This document shows, in pieces, positions 1-10,283 of a DNA stretch of 64,000 bases. The translations under genes and the position numbers were made by a program. The DNA lies in contig NZ_BDCG01000004.1 in the NCBI RefSeq assembly GCF_001613385.1, positions 480,038 to 544,037 on the forward strand, given 5' to 3'. The DNA is from Nocardia flavorosea NBRC 108225 (GTDB lineage Bacteria; Actinomycetota; Actinomycetes; Mycobacteriales; Mycobacteriaceae). The notes beneath the pieces are model-generated. The model saw only the letters and a list, made by a program, of their open reading frames with translations, did not search any database and was not told the origin of the DNA. The number at the start of each line of letters is the position of its first letter. The first letter of the stretch is position 1.

Positions 1-393
1 CCGTTGCCGCCGGTACCGCCGGCTCCGGTCGGGCCGCCGCTGGCATTGCCCGCGCCCGGCGGCGCCGGTGCGGCCCCCGGCGCACCCAGTGCGGTGGATG
101 TCGCGGTCGGGGCGGGTCTTGCCGCTCCCGCGGCTCCGGCCCCCGCCGCACCCGGTGCTCCGGCTCCCGCCCCGAGCGCGCCACCAGTGGCCGCCGCACC
201 GCCGAACCACACTGTGCGCCCGACCAGCGCCGAAGGCCTGTTGCCGAAGCCGGAACTGCTGTCGGTGATCGGTGGGCTCGTCGCCTTGGCCATTGCCGGT
301 GGCGGTTCGGCCGTGATGAGCTATCAGAGCGCCGCGCAGGCCCAGGCGCGTATCGATGCCGCGCGGTCCGAATTCTTCGGAACGGGTGCGTGA
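1..393 (+). CDS. C-terminal part of a Pro/Ala-rich membrane protein
   Basis: The frame is open at the left edge, so the start lies outside the window. The visible 130 residues are a low-complexity Pro/Ala/Gly stretch of about 75 residues, a short polar linker, one hydrophobic segment at about residues 86-105 of the visible part, and a short tail. The composition suggests a wall-spanning or extracytoplasmic linker anchored near the C terminus. The stop overlaps the next start (GTGA), so it probably heads or continues an operon with the metallopeptidase and membrane protein downstream. No family is recognised. Confidence 0.6.
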   Translation, partial: PLPPVPPAPVGPPLALPAPGGAGAAPGAPSAVDVAVGAGLAAPAAPAPAAPGAPAPAPSAPPVAAAPPNHTVRPTSAEGLLPKPELLSVIGGLVALAIAGGGSAVMSYQSAAQAQARIDAARSEFFGTGA

Positions 394-911
394 TCGCGAT
401 GACGCAGAGCAAAACACAGAGTGCTCGTGCCTACCGCCGCGTCGCGGCCGCCGTGGATGCGGTGTGCGCGATCGCCGCCGACGCCGACGCCACCACCTTG
501 GATCAGGTGGTGGACGCGGTGGCCGCCGAGCGCGGCCGGCCGATCGAGATCGCCGATGCCGATCTCGGCCCCGGTGTCTGCGGGCAGCGACGGTATTACC
601 CGGCCAAGGACATCATCGTGCTGGCCAGCGCGCTGCCGAGTCGCGACCATACGCTCGCGCACGAGCTGGGTCATATCGTTTTCGACCACGAGGGTGCCCC
701 GGCCACCGAGGTGACGCTCGAGGTGAGTGACGATCTGATCGCCTACATGCTGAGTCAGCGTGCACATCAGACTGCCCTCGAGGACGGCGAGAACGACCAG
801 GCCGAATGGGAGGCCGAAACGTTCGCCGCCATGCTGATGACACGTTTGCGCGTTTTCAACAGCCGGGGCGCGGGCGTCTCGGTCCTTCGATTCGATGAGG
901 CTCTGGGATGA
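390..911 (+). CDS. ImmA/IrrE-like zinc metallopeptidase
   Basis: A 173-residue protein with the zinc-binding motif HELGH at residues 91-95, inside the context HTLAHELGHIVFDH, which is typical of the ImmA/IrrE (COG2856) family. Known members cleave or inactivate a partner XRE-type regulator in phage, conjugative-element or stress systems. The GTG start at 390 overlaps the upstream stop; ATG at 399 is an alternative that would drop three residues. The stop overlaps the following membrane gene by four bases, so the genes are probably co-translated. The closest XRE-type protein is the EspR-like regulator that converges on this unit from about 1.2 kb away; a functional link is inference only. Confidence 0.72.
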   Translation: MIAMTQSKTQSARAYRRVAAAVDAVCAIAADADATTLDQVVDAVAAERGRPIEIADADLGPGVCGQRRYYPAKDIIVLASALPSRDHTLAHELGHIVFDHEGAPATEVTLEVSDDLIAYMLSQRAHQTALEDGENDQAEWEAETFAAMLMTRLRVFNSRGAGVSVLRFDEALG

Positions 912-1930
912 CGTTCTGGTTGACCGCCCTCCTGGTTTGGGTCGCCGCCGGCGCTCGGGTGGGGCGTGTTCTCGTCAAACCGGCGACCACCGCCCGGGTG
1001 GCGATCGTGGTCGCCGTCGCTGCCGTAGCTCTGGCCTGTACCGCGGCGATCCCCGATGTGGGGCTGTCGATCGACAATCTACTGCCCGGTGGTCTGCCTG
1101 GTGGGTTGCTGTCCGAGGGCGTGGTCGTCGGTGCCTGGCTGCTGTTCGCCACCGCGACCTCGGTGGTCGCCTCCGCGGCCTGGCCGGTGGTTTCGCGCCG
1201 GAATCTGCGCCAGATCGCCTGGGGGATATACGGTCTCGGGGTTCTGGCGATTGTCGCCGCGCTGCTGTGGTCGTTCACTCCCGGCTGGGCCGTCGTCGCG
1301 GCCGCGGGGATTTTCATTGTGGTGACCGGGCTGCGCAATCTCAGTTGGACGGCGCTGGGCCGCGGTATCGCGATATACATCGCCGGAACCGCGCTGGTGA
1401 TCGGGCTGGCCGCCGGGCAGATCCAGCGCGGGCTCGCCGATGCCCCCGGCGCCGAACCGGGCAAGCCGACGTGGGCGTGGCCGCTGTGGCAGGTTGCCGC
1501 GCTGCTGATTGCGTTCGGTGCGGTGTGGATCGTGGTCGAAATGTGGTTGCGGGCGCGGTTGTTGCTGCGCCGTGTGCAGAGCCTGCACAAGGTGATGGTG
1601 AAGCGGTTCCCGGAGGTGGTCCAGGAGGAAACCGGGACATCTACCCAGCTCAAGGCCTCGGATCGGGTGGCGCAGATCATGGACGCGCTGTACCTGCAGT
1701 CGGGCGGTGGCGTGGAGATCGCTGCTGCCGGTGACCCCCCGCCGGCGATCGGCCGGCGGGCCGAACGGGTTGCCGAGTGGGCCAAGCACCCGCTGGGACC
1801 GGCGGTGGTGGATGCCCGGTGGATCGCGCCGCCGGAGGGGATCAGCCCGCGCGGTTGGGTGCAGGCGATTGCCCAGGCCTTCGACGCGCTGCCGGAACAG
1901 GCCGCGCAACGGGAGCCTGCTTCGCGCTAG
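908..1930 (+). CDS. multi-pass membrane protein (MAB_1171c-like layout)
   Basis: A 340-residue protein whose first about 220 residues contain some six or seven hydrophobic segments, followed by a soluble tail of about 120 residues. The tail includes a basic LHKVMVKRFPEV stretch and a Trp/Pro-rich end. The layout recalls the actinobacterial MAB_1171c/DUF6545 putative transporter proteins that often sit next to ImmA/IrrE peptidases and XRE regulators, but no diagnostic residue confirms it. It starts in an ATGA overlap with the metallopeptidase. No substrate can be inferred. Confidence 0.55.
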   Translation: MTFWLTALLVWVAAGARVGRVLVKPATTARVAIVVAVAAVALACTAAIPDVGLSIDNLLPGGLPGGLLSEGVVVGAWLLFATATSVVASAAWPVVSRRNLRQIAWGIYGLGVLAIVAALLWSFTPGWAVVAAAGIFIVVTGLRNLSWTALGRGIAIYIAGTALVIGLAAGQIQRGLADAPGAEPGKPTWAWPLWQVAALLIAFGAVWIVVEMWLRARLLLRRVQSLHKVMVKRFPEVVQEETGTSTQLKASDRVAQIMDALYLQSGGGVEIAAAGDPPPAIGRRAERVAEWAKHPLGPAVVDARWIAPPEGISPRGWVQAIAQAFDALPEQAAQREPASR

Positions 1931-2117
1931 TTGCCCGAGGTATGCGGTACGTCCGTTACGTCACTGTGATAACACTTGGGGCGGCTCGCGAATGATGCCG
2001 AGTGGTCGGTACTGTGATTATCGGGCACCGCAGATCTCGAGGTTCGACGATACTGCTGCCGTAGAAATTCTTCTCTGCTCTGCCGCCCGTATGACGGTTA
2101 CCCCCTGACATGAACGA

Positions 2118-2151
2118 GCACGGTGCGATCCCGATGAGGCTCGCACCGTGC
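2118..2151 (-). terminator. hairpin terminator after espR-like gene
   Basis: Perfect 11-bp stem (GCACGGTGCGA / TCGCACCGTGC) with a 12-nt loop, 13 bp past the stop of the EspR-like gene. There is no long T tract, as usual in actinobacteria. It separates two convergent units and could stop both. Confidence 0.6.
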
Positions 2152-2163
2152 CTGTTTCCGGTC

Positions 2164-2580
2164 CTATTCCGTTCCGTCCGGAGGAACTTCGGGCAAACCC
2201 TCGCTGGCACGCAGTTTCTCCGCCATGGACGTCAGCAGGTTCTGCGACTCCTCGGAGAGGTCGAAGGCCCGGCTGGACAGCCGACGCAGCCCGTAACCCT
2301 GTAGCTGCGCCAGGAGTTCGAGGTCGTGGTCGATCTTCGCGGCGTAGATGTCGTTGAAGAAGTAGTCGGGCTTGACCTTGAAGAACTTCGCCAGGGCGGC
2401 GACCGTCTCATCGGACGGATTCGTCCGCTGGCCCGACCGTAACTGCGACAGATACGGTTTGGAGATCGGATGACCGGATGCCGTCAGTGCGGCCGCTACC
2501 TCTGCATTGGTGTGCGGCTTACGCCCCGGGGGATGCACGGTTTCGAACAGCTTGTTCAGCCGCGCCGCGAAATCAGCCAT
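2164..2580 (-). CDS. espR: EspR-like nucleoid-associated / XRE-type regulator
   Basis: A 138-residue protein. Its first about 80 residues match the M. tuberculosis EspR layout: FAARLNKLFETVHPPGR, a Ser-Gly-rich helix-turn-helix (KPYLSQLRSGQRTNPS) and LAKFFKVKPDYFF. A helical C-terminal dimerisation region follows. EspR binds many sites as a dimer, bridges DNA and activates the espACD locus required for ESX-1 secretion. I chose ATG at 2580 because the protein then begins MADFAARLN, as in EspR; an upstream GTG-type extension lacks similarity. It is monocistronic, with a hairpin just downstream. No espACD is in view, but ESX-accessory clusters lie 15-24 kb away. Confidence 0.85.
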   Translation of the reverse strand: MADFAARLNKLFETVHPPGRKPHTNAEVAAALTASGHPISKPYLSQLRSGQRTNPSDETVAALAKFFKVKPDYFFNDIYAAKIDHDLELLAQLQGYGLRRLSSRAFDLSEESQNLLTSMAEKLRASEGLPEVPPDGTE

Positions 2581-3013
2581 TGTGAGCCGCCCAATTCCCT
2601 TCACTGTACCAACAGTCGTTATCTCGGATACCTATCATTGATATTAGCGGCTCAGTAACTGAAAACCTACGCCTGATTCAGGATTTCCTTGAAGCTTCTA
2701 GGTTGTATCCGGTGAAGTGGACCGTGGTATCGCGTTTGCGGGTTACCCCGCACGGAACTTGTGGGCCGGTAATACTGCCAGGTAGCCGCCCCTCCGGGGG
2801 GTGTTCCCGGGTGGATGGCGAGTAGCCTTCGGATTGCTGATGCCCCTTCTGAGGCACTGTATAGCGATTTGTGTGGCGTGCGACACGTCTGCTCAACGGT
2901 GAGATGAACGTTCAACCTACGTGTGGAAATTACGGAGATCCGGGGCTCGTGCCTGTGAAGGGGCACTAACACCCCGGATCCGCCGGATCATCGCCGGTGA
3001 ATTCGGCGTAGCG
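2581..3013. other. 433-bp intergenic region
   Basis: Leader of the EspR-like gene plus the downstream side of fadA5. The part near 2590-2700 is less GC-rich than the surroundings and probably holds the espR promoter. A 101-codon minus-strand frame (2667-2972) has no domain, no ribosome binding site and no homolog I recognise, so it is not called as a gene. No structured RNA family is recognised. Confidence 0.4.
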
Positions 3014-5592
<2,579 letters not shown>

Positions 5593-5610
5593 GCGCCGCG
5601 GTATAAGCCT

Positions 5611-5643
5611 CCGGCCCCGGGTACCGCTGGTGTCCGGGGCCGG
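5611..5643 (+). terminator. hairpin after cyp125
   Basis: Ten-bp perfect stem CCGGCCCCGG / CCGGGGCCGG with a 13-nt loop, 19 bp past the cyp125 stop. Confidence 0.6.
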
Positions 5644-5699
5644 CCCGTAACCGGAATCGAGTGTGCGCCGCGCCGTTGTGGCGGCGGCGCGGCCCACAG

Positions 5700-5732
5700 T
5701 TCGGCCCCGCATCCTCCGGGTGCGGGGCCGAA
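5700..5732 (+). terminator. second hairpin after cyp125
   Basis: Twelve-bp perfect stem TTCGGCCCCGCA / TGCGGGGCCGAA with a 9-nt loop, followed by ACTTT. It is probably a backup terminator. A further GC-rich imperfect hairpin lies between the two, near 5665-5695. Confidence 0.6.
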
Positions 5733-6055
5733 ACTTTCAGAGGGCGCCGGGCGTTCAGCAGTTCACGAACGGGCCACGAATTGGTGACCATGCCGATCTT
5801 CGGGACGTAGTTGCGGCCCTGCCGCGCGCCGCGTTCCGTGCCCGGTGACGTTCGGGCAGTACCGGCGAACTGGATTGGGTCGAACCACGTGACGGTCCAC
5901 CGCGCTATGGGCGAGCCCGGAGCAACCACGAGCCGGTCCCGCACTCCCGAGGGGAGCGGGACCGAAGCTCTATCAAGGGTCGGCGACTGCAGGCTCCTGC
6001 ACTCTGGATCGGCGGACCTGCCAGCGTTACTTCGCTCGCGTCGATCCCGGTCGAC
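5733..6055. other. gap without recognisable gene
   Basis: Short frames exist on both strands but none has a recognisable domain or ribosome site. It separates cyp125 from the convergent WYL regulator. I see no operator or repeat. Confidence 0.4.
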
Positions 6056-7045
6056 CTAACCGGCTCCCGCGGCGCGTCCGGCCCGGCGGGAGAGCTCCGC
6101 GAACGCCGCACGCAGCTCCGGCGGGCCGATCACCTCGATCTCGGTGTCGAAACGGGCCAACGTTGCCGCGAGGGCGGCCCAGGACCAGGACCCCGCCGTG
6201 AGCCTGGTCCGGGCGGTGCCGAGTTGCTCGACGACTCCGTCGCCGGCGAACGGGGCAACTTTCGCTATGGGCAGGTCGAGGATCACTTCGCCGCGGCAGG
6301 GCCAGCTATCCGTGGCTTCAGAACCCTTGAACCGCGCCGAAAGAAACGTGGCGACATCGCCGCCCGGTACTTCCCGGCGCGCGAATCGTGGGCCGTTCGG
6401 GACTCGAGGTGTCATCCGGTCGGCGCGGAAGGTCCGCCAATCGCCGCGGTCGGGGTCCCAGCCGACGACGTGCCAGCGTCCGGCTCGCACCACCAAATGG
6501 TGGGGTTGCACCCGGCGGGGTGCGCGCGGCTCGGCGGCCTCGGGTTGTCCCGGTGAACGGTAGTCGAACCGCAGCTCCTCGCCCGCTCGGATGGCGGCGC
6601 TCAGCGTGAGCAGGAGCCCGGTATCGATCTGAGGATCGGTGCCGCGTCCGGCCGCGCTGATCCGCAGGGCATCGACACGCTGGCGCAATCGCGCCGGCAG
6701 CACCTGCCGCACCGTGGCCAGGGCCCGCGCGGCTGCCTCTTCGATACCCGTGCCCGTCCCGGCGGCGATCCGCAGCGCCACGGCCAGCGCGACCGCCTGC
6801 TCCTCGTCGAACAGCAGTGGCGGCATCTGCGTACCCGCTTCGAGCCGGTAGCCGCCGTCGGGGCCCTTCACCGCTTGGACGGGGTAACCCAGCTCGCGCA
6901 GCCTGTCGATATCGCGGCGCACGGTCCGCTCGCTGACGCGTAGCCGCTGGGCGAGCAGACCGCCCGGCCAATCCCGGCGGGCCTGCAGCAGGGACAGCAG
7001 CGACAGCAGCCGGCCGGAGGTCGTCGTCGAAGAGGCTGTCGGCAT
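6056..7045 (-). CDS. YafY-type WYL-domain transcriptional regulator
   Basis: A 329-residue protein with an N-terminal winged HTH (GRLLSLLSLLQARRDWPG, then LRVSERTVRRDIDRLRELGYPV) and a C-terminal WYL domain with the characteristic FDYRSPG and VRAGRWHVVGWD segments. WYL regulators sense small ligands or nucleic acids and usually control a neighbouring operon. The VOC and aldo-keto reductase genes run divergently, a common pairing for this class. The start is uncertain: ATG at 7045 and ATG at 7057 are in frame and both lie in a palindrome, and neither has a clear ribosome site. A leaderless or autoregulated start is possible. Confidence 0.82.
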   Translation of the reverse strand: MPTASSTTTSGRLLSLLSLLQARRDWPGGLLAQRLRVSERTVRRDIDRLRELGYPVQAVKGPDGGYRLEAGTQMPPLLFDEEQAVALAVALRIAAGTGTGIEEAAARALATVRQVLPARLRQRVDALRISAAGRGTDPQIDTGLLLTLSAAIRAGEELRFDYRSPGQPEAAEPRAPRRVQPHHLVVRAGRWHVVGWDPDRGDWRTFRADRMTPRVPNGPRFARREVPGGDVATFLSARFKGSEATDSWPCRGEVILDLPIAKVAPFAGDGVVEQLGTARTRLTAGSWSWAALAATLARFDTEIEVIGPPELRAAFAELSRRAGRAAGAG

Positions 7046-7060
7046 GGTTTCGACCATGCC
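7041..7060. promoter_or_regulatory. palindrome over the WYL regulator start
   Basis: GGCATGGT - TTCG - ACCATGCC, a perfect 8-bp inverted repeat. Both candidate start codons of the regulator are inside the arms. It is probably an autoregulatory operator or a hairpin occluding the start. It also lies 100 bp before the divergent VOC gene. Confidence 0.5.
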
Positions 7061-7159
7061 ATAAGAAGCGGACGTTCCCTGACCGGTACTACCGGCATCG
7101 TCGTTCTTGTCGCCGGAAGCCTCCGGCACCAGGAACTACTCGCGAAGGACCGGAACACC

Positions 7160-7627
7160 ATGTCGCTCAAAGCTGTCGCCCACCTGAACTTTCACGGCCA
7201 GGCCCGGGCAGCCCTGGAGTTCTATCAGTCGGTGTTCGGCGGGCAGCTCACCGTCGCCACCTATGCCGACTTCGGAATGCCCGCCGAGCTCCCCGGCGCC
7301 GGCCACATCGTGTTCGGCCAGGTCGTGGCCGATAACGGCTTCCAGGTCATGGCCTACGACGTGCCCGGCCCGCACGCGCCGGCCGATCCGGGCGCACCCA
7401 CCACCCGTCGTGAGAACGGCACCACTATCACCGAGGAGCCGTTCTTCCTCTCGGTCCGTGGCGAGAGCATCGACGAGGTCACGCCCTTGTGGGAGGGGCT
7501 CGCCGAGGGCGCGACCGTGATCGAGGAGTTCGGTCCCGCGCAGTGGGCGCCCGCCTTCGGAATGCTCGCCGACCGCTTCGGCGTCACCTGGATCGTCGAC
7601 GTCGCGGCCGAATCCACCCGGTCCTGA
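7160..7627 (+). CDS. VOC-family (PhnB-like) protein
   Basis: A 155-residue protein with the vicinal oxygen chelate fold of the PhnB / 3-demethylubiquinone methyltransferase-like group: AVAHLNFHGQARAALEFYQSVFGG at the start and GPAQWAPAFGMLADRFGVTWIVD at the end. Members bind small ligands, often without a known reaction, so the substrate is unknown. An AAGGACC site precedes the ATG. It is probably co-transcribed with the aldo-keto reductase 60 bp downstream and controlled by the divergent WYL protein. It could detoxify aldehydes or other electrophiles, but that is inference from context. Confidence 0.8.
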   Translation: MSLKAVAHLNFHGQARAALEFYQSVFGGQLTVATYADFGMPAELPGAGHIVFGQVVADNGFQVMAYDVPGPHAPADPGAPTTRRENGTTITEEPFFLSVRGESIDEVTPLWEGLAEGATVIEEFGPAQWAPAFGMLADRFGVTWIVDVAAESTRS

Positions 7628-7687
7628 TCATCGCCGCAAGGAGTGCGGCCGGTCGCGGCCGCACTCCGCTACCGTCGCAGGAGAACC

Positions 7688-8731
7688 ATGCAAATCCGCC
7701 CGCTCGGCCGGACCGGCATCCAGGTCAGCGCTTATGCCCTGGGCACGATGATGTTCGGACCATACGGCAACCCCGATGCCGACGACTGCGTGCGCATCGT
7801 CCATCGCGCCCTCGACGGCGGCATCAACTTCATCGATACCGCCGACGTCTACGGCGGTGACGGTATCTCCGAGACGATCCTCGGCAAGGCCCTGCGCGGC
7901 CGCCGCGACGATGTCGTGCTGGCCACGAAGTTCAACGGGCCCATGGGGTCGGACCCCAACCGGCGCGGCAACTCCCGCCGGTGGATCGTATCCGCGGTCG
8001 AGGGGTCGCTACGCCGCCTGGGCGTCGACCACATCGACCTCTACCAAGCTCACCACCCTGAACCCGGCACCGATATCGAGGAAACTCTCAGCGCCCTGAC
8101 CGACCTGCTGCGCGCGGGCAAGATACGGGCGATCGGCCATTCCAACCTGCCCGCGTCGGAGATCATCGAAGCTCAGTGGGTGGCCGAACGGCGAGGCCTG
8201 GCACGCTTCCGCTCCGAACAACCGCACTACTCGATTCTCAACCGCGGGATCGAACGCGAGATTCTGCCGGTCTGCGAGCGCTACGGGCTGGGTGTCCTGG
8301 TGTGGAGCCCCCTCGCGATGGGCCTGCTCGCCGGGCGTCTCCGCAAGGGCAGCACGGAAACGGCGTCGGCCGGGCGACTGCACTGGGCACCGCGGCATAT
8401 GACCGACGAACGCAAGCTCGACGCCGTCGAAGCAGTCGCCCGGATCGCAGAACAGGCCGGGCTGTCGCTGCCCCACCTCGCCCTGGGGTTCGTGACCGCC
8501 CACCCGGCGGTTACTTCGGCGATCATCGGTCCGCGCACGCCCGAACAGCTCGATGACCTGCTTGCGGGAGCCGGTACGCTCCTCGACGACGGCCTGCTCG
8601 ACCATATCGACGAGATCGTCCCGCCGGGAACCGACACCGGACCGGTCGATATCGCCTACGTTCCACCGACGCTCCGGCGCCGCCGGGCGGCACCGGCGAA
8701 GACGCCATCGATGCACTCGGGATCGACCTGA
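7688..8731 (+). CDS. aldo/keto reductase
   Basis: A 347-residue NADPH-dependent reductase of the aldo/keto reductase superfamily. The catalytic tetrad is visible: Asp50 and Tyr55 (NFIDTADVYGG), Lys81 (VLATKF) and a His at 122/123 (LYQAHHPEP). The cofactor-binding end has AIIGPRTPEQLDD. The ATG at 7688 follows AGGAG; an in-frame upstream GTG-type extension lies in the leader. It is likely co-expressed with the VOC gene. The substrate cannot be told from sequence. A strong bidirectional hairpin follows. Confidence 0.88.
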   Translation: MQIRPLGRTGIQVSAYALGTMMFGPYGNPDADDCVRIVHRALDGGINFIDTADVYGGDGISETILGKALRGRRDDVVLATKFNGPMGSDPNRRGNSRRWIVSAVEGSLRRLGVDHIDLYQAHHPEPGTDIEETLSALTDLLRAGKIRAIGHSNLPASEIIEAQWVAERRGLARFRSEQPHYSILNRGIEREILPVCERYGLGVLVWSPLAMGLLAGRLRKGSTETASAGRLHWAPRHMTDERKLDAVEAVARIAEQAGLSLPHLALGFVTAHPAVTSAIIGPRTPEQLDDLLAGAGTLLDDGLLDHIDEIVPPGTDTGPVDIAYVPPTLRRRRAAPAKTPSMHSGST

Positions 8732-8835
8732 CCGACCGTCCGAAGCCGTACGACGATAAGTAGTGAGCGGCTGCGGATTCAGTCGTCCGGCGGCGTCCGG
8801 GGCACTGCAATCGGGCGGGAACCTCGGGCGAACGC

Positions 8836-8877
8836 GAAGCGGCCCCGCACGCCCGAGAAAGTGTGCGGGGCCGCTTC
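8836..8877. terminator. bidirectional hairpin terminator
   Basis: Fifteen-bp perfect stem GAAGCGGCCCCGCAC / GTGCGGGGCCGCTTC with a 12-nt loop, between the convergent aldo-keto reductase and SnoaL-like genes. Confidence 0.75.
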
Positions 8878-8929
8878 GGTGGAGAAGCTGATCGGCAGGC
8901 GGGCTGTGAGGGGGCAACCCGGAAGCCGA

Positions 8930-9346
8930 TCAGCCGATCGGGGTGGCCGTGGCCATCGCGCGATCTACTTCCCAGAACGCGCGCAGCGCCAGGATCTTCC
9001 CGGCGTCGTCCACCTTGTAAGTGAAAACACCTTCGGCGTCGATGCGGTGTCCGCCGATGGTGCTGCGGATCGTGCCGGTGAACGCGACCTCCGCGCCACA
9101 GGCGAAGGAATCACCGAACAGGAACTCGATCGAATCGGTGCCGGCGATCGCCTTGTCCCAGAACGCCGAAATCGCCTCCGGGCCACGGTGTCCCTTGCCC
9201 TCGGGGTCGAAACCGGAGGGGCCGATCGGGTCCTCCACGATCCCGTCCGGCGCGAACAGCGCGAGCCAGGCGTCCTTGTCCCGGGCGCGTACAGCGGCCT
9301 GTGAGGCCAGTCCGGCCGTCCGTGCGGGATGTTCGTCGCTGCTCAT
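8930..9346 (-). CDS. SnoaL-like / nuclear transport factor 2-fold protein
   Basis: A 138-residue NTF2-fold protein of the ketosteroid-isomerase-like superfamily. It has the family pattern ALFAPDGIVEDPIG, an internal aromatic strand (AISAFWDKAI) and a final ALRAFWEVDR. A GAGAGGAAAA ribosome site precedes the ATG. It is the last gene of the ltp4-ltp3-LLM operon, separated from the LLM gene by a hairpin. The context suggests an isomerase, hydratase or binding role on steroid CoA intermediates. Catalytic residues cannot be assigned, so the activity is inference. Confidence 0.75.
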   Translation of the reverse strand: MSSDEHPARTAGLASQAAVRARDKDAWLALFAPDGIVEDPIGPSGFDPEGKGHRGPEAISAFWDKAIAGTDSIEFLFGDSFACGAEVAFTGTIRSTIGGHRIDAEGVFTYKVDDAGKILALRAFWEVDRAMATATPIG

Positions 9347-9372
9347 GGGTTTTCCTCTCGGCGAGCCTGTGC

Positions 9373-9397
9373 TGCCGCCACCCCAGCGGTGGCGGCA
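9373..9397 (-). terminator. intercistronic hairpin
   Basis: Ten-bp perfect stem TGCCGCCACC / GGTGGCGGCA with a 5-nt loop between the LLM and SnoaL-like genes. It could attenuate expression of the last gene or protect mRNA ends; there is no T tract. Confidence 0.4.
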
Positions 9398-9401
9398 ACG
9401 C

Positions 9402-10283
9402 TCAGGTGATCGGGTTCTGGATGTTCTCGTCGGCGAATTTGCGCAGCGCGTCCTTCTTCGCCTCGATATCCCCGTCGAATCCGATACCGGCGGCCAGCCA
9501 GGGGATCACGATCGCGTCGGTGACTCCGGCGTCGTACTGCTCCTGGTAGCCGTCGCGGCCGAACTTGTCCACGCAGACCGCCTGGATTTCGAACGGTACA
9601 TCGGCACGGTTGTGTTCGGCCCGCAGTTCGCCGAGCCGGGCGATGGTGGTCTGCAGATCCTCGAATTTCATCATCGCCGAGGTCCAGCCGTCGCCCACCC
9701 GGGCCGCACGGCGCAGCGCCACTTCGGTATGACCGCCGATATAGAACGGAACCGGTTCGCTCGGCGCCGGACTCATCTGCAGTTCGTCGAAATCGAAGAA
9801 CTCACCGTGGTACTCGACCATGCCACCCGCGAGGACCTTCTTGATGACCTCGATCATCTCGTCGACCCGCGCGCCGCGGCGCGCATACGGCACCCCGCAC
9901 CATTCGAATTCCTCCGGTGCCCAGCCTATCCCCACACCGAAGCCGAACCGGTTACCGGACAGGTTCGCCACCGACCCGACCTGGCGAGCCAGCAGCAGCG
10001 GATTCCGGGAACCCAGTTTCAGCACGTTGGTGTAGAAGCGGAGCCGGGTGGTCACCGCGGCCATAGCGGTCGCGGCGATCAGCGGATCCACCCACGGGGT
10101 GTCCGGGCCCCAGAACCGGGCGCCGTCCGGGGTGTAGGGATACTTCGCCGCCTGGGATTTCATATAGAACAGCGAATCCGGCAGGGCGATCGAGCTGAAC
10201 CCGACCTCCTCCGCCGTTTTCGCCAGTTCGGGTAGCTGTTCCAGCGGGCTGAGCGCGACCCCGAGGCTGAACTTCAGTGTCAT
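9402..10283 (-). CDS. LLM-class (F420-type) oxidoreductase in the ltp operon
   Basis: A 293-residue luciferase-like monooxygenase-fold protein resembling the TIGR03619 F420-dependent group: FSLGVALSPLEQLPELAKTAEEVGFSSIALPDS, a RLRFYTNVLKLGSRNPLLLARQVGS strand-helix in pieces, and GFGVGIGWAPEEFEWCGV. It probably binds F420 or a flavin and acts on a steroid or acyl intermediate. The ATG at 10283 overlaps the ltp3 stop (ATGA), so the two are translationally coupled. A longer frame starting at 10307 lies inside ltp3 and is less likely. It belongs to a different subgroup from the 346-residue LLM protein at 13599. Confidence 0.83.
   Translation of the reverse strand: MTLKFSLGVALSPLEQLPELAKTAEEVGFSSIALPDSLFYMKSQAAKYPYTPDGARFWGPDTPWVDPLIAATAMAAVTTRLRFYTNVLKLGSRNPLLLARQVGSVANLSGNRFGFGVGIGWAPEEFEWCGVPYARRGARVDEMIEVIKKVLAGGMVEYHGEFFDFDELQMSPAPSEPVPFYIGGHTEVALRRAARVGDGWTSAMMKFEDLQTTIARLGELRAEHNRADVPFEIQAVCVDKFGRDGYQEQYDAGVTDAIVIPWLAAGIGFDGDIEAKKDALRKFADENIQNPIT

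Noticed and set aside
2667..2972. 101-codon minus-strand frame
   Set aside because: No ribosome site, no domain, and composition unlike neighbouring proteins.
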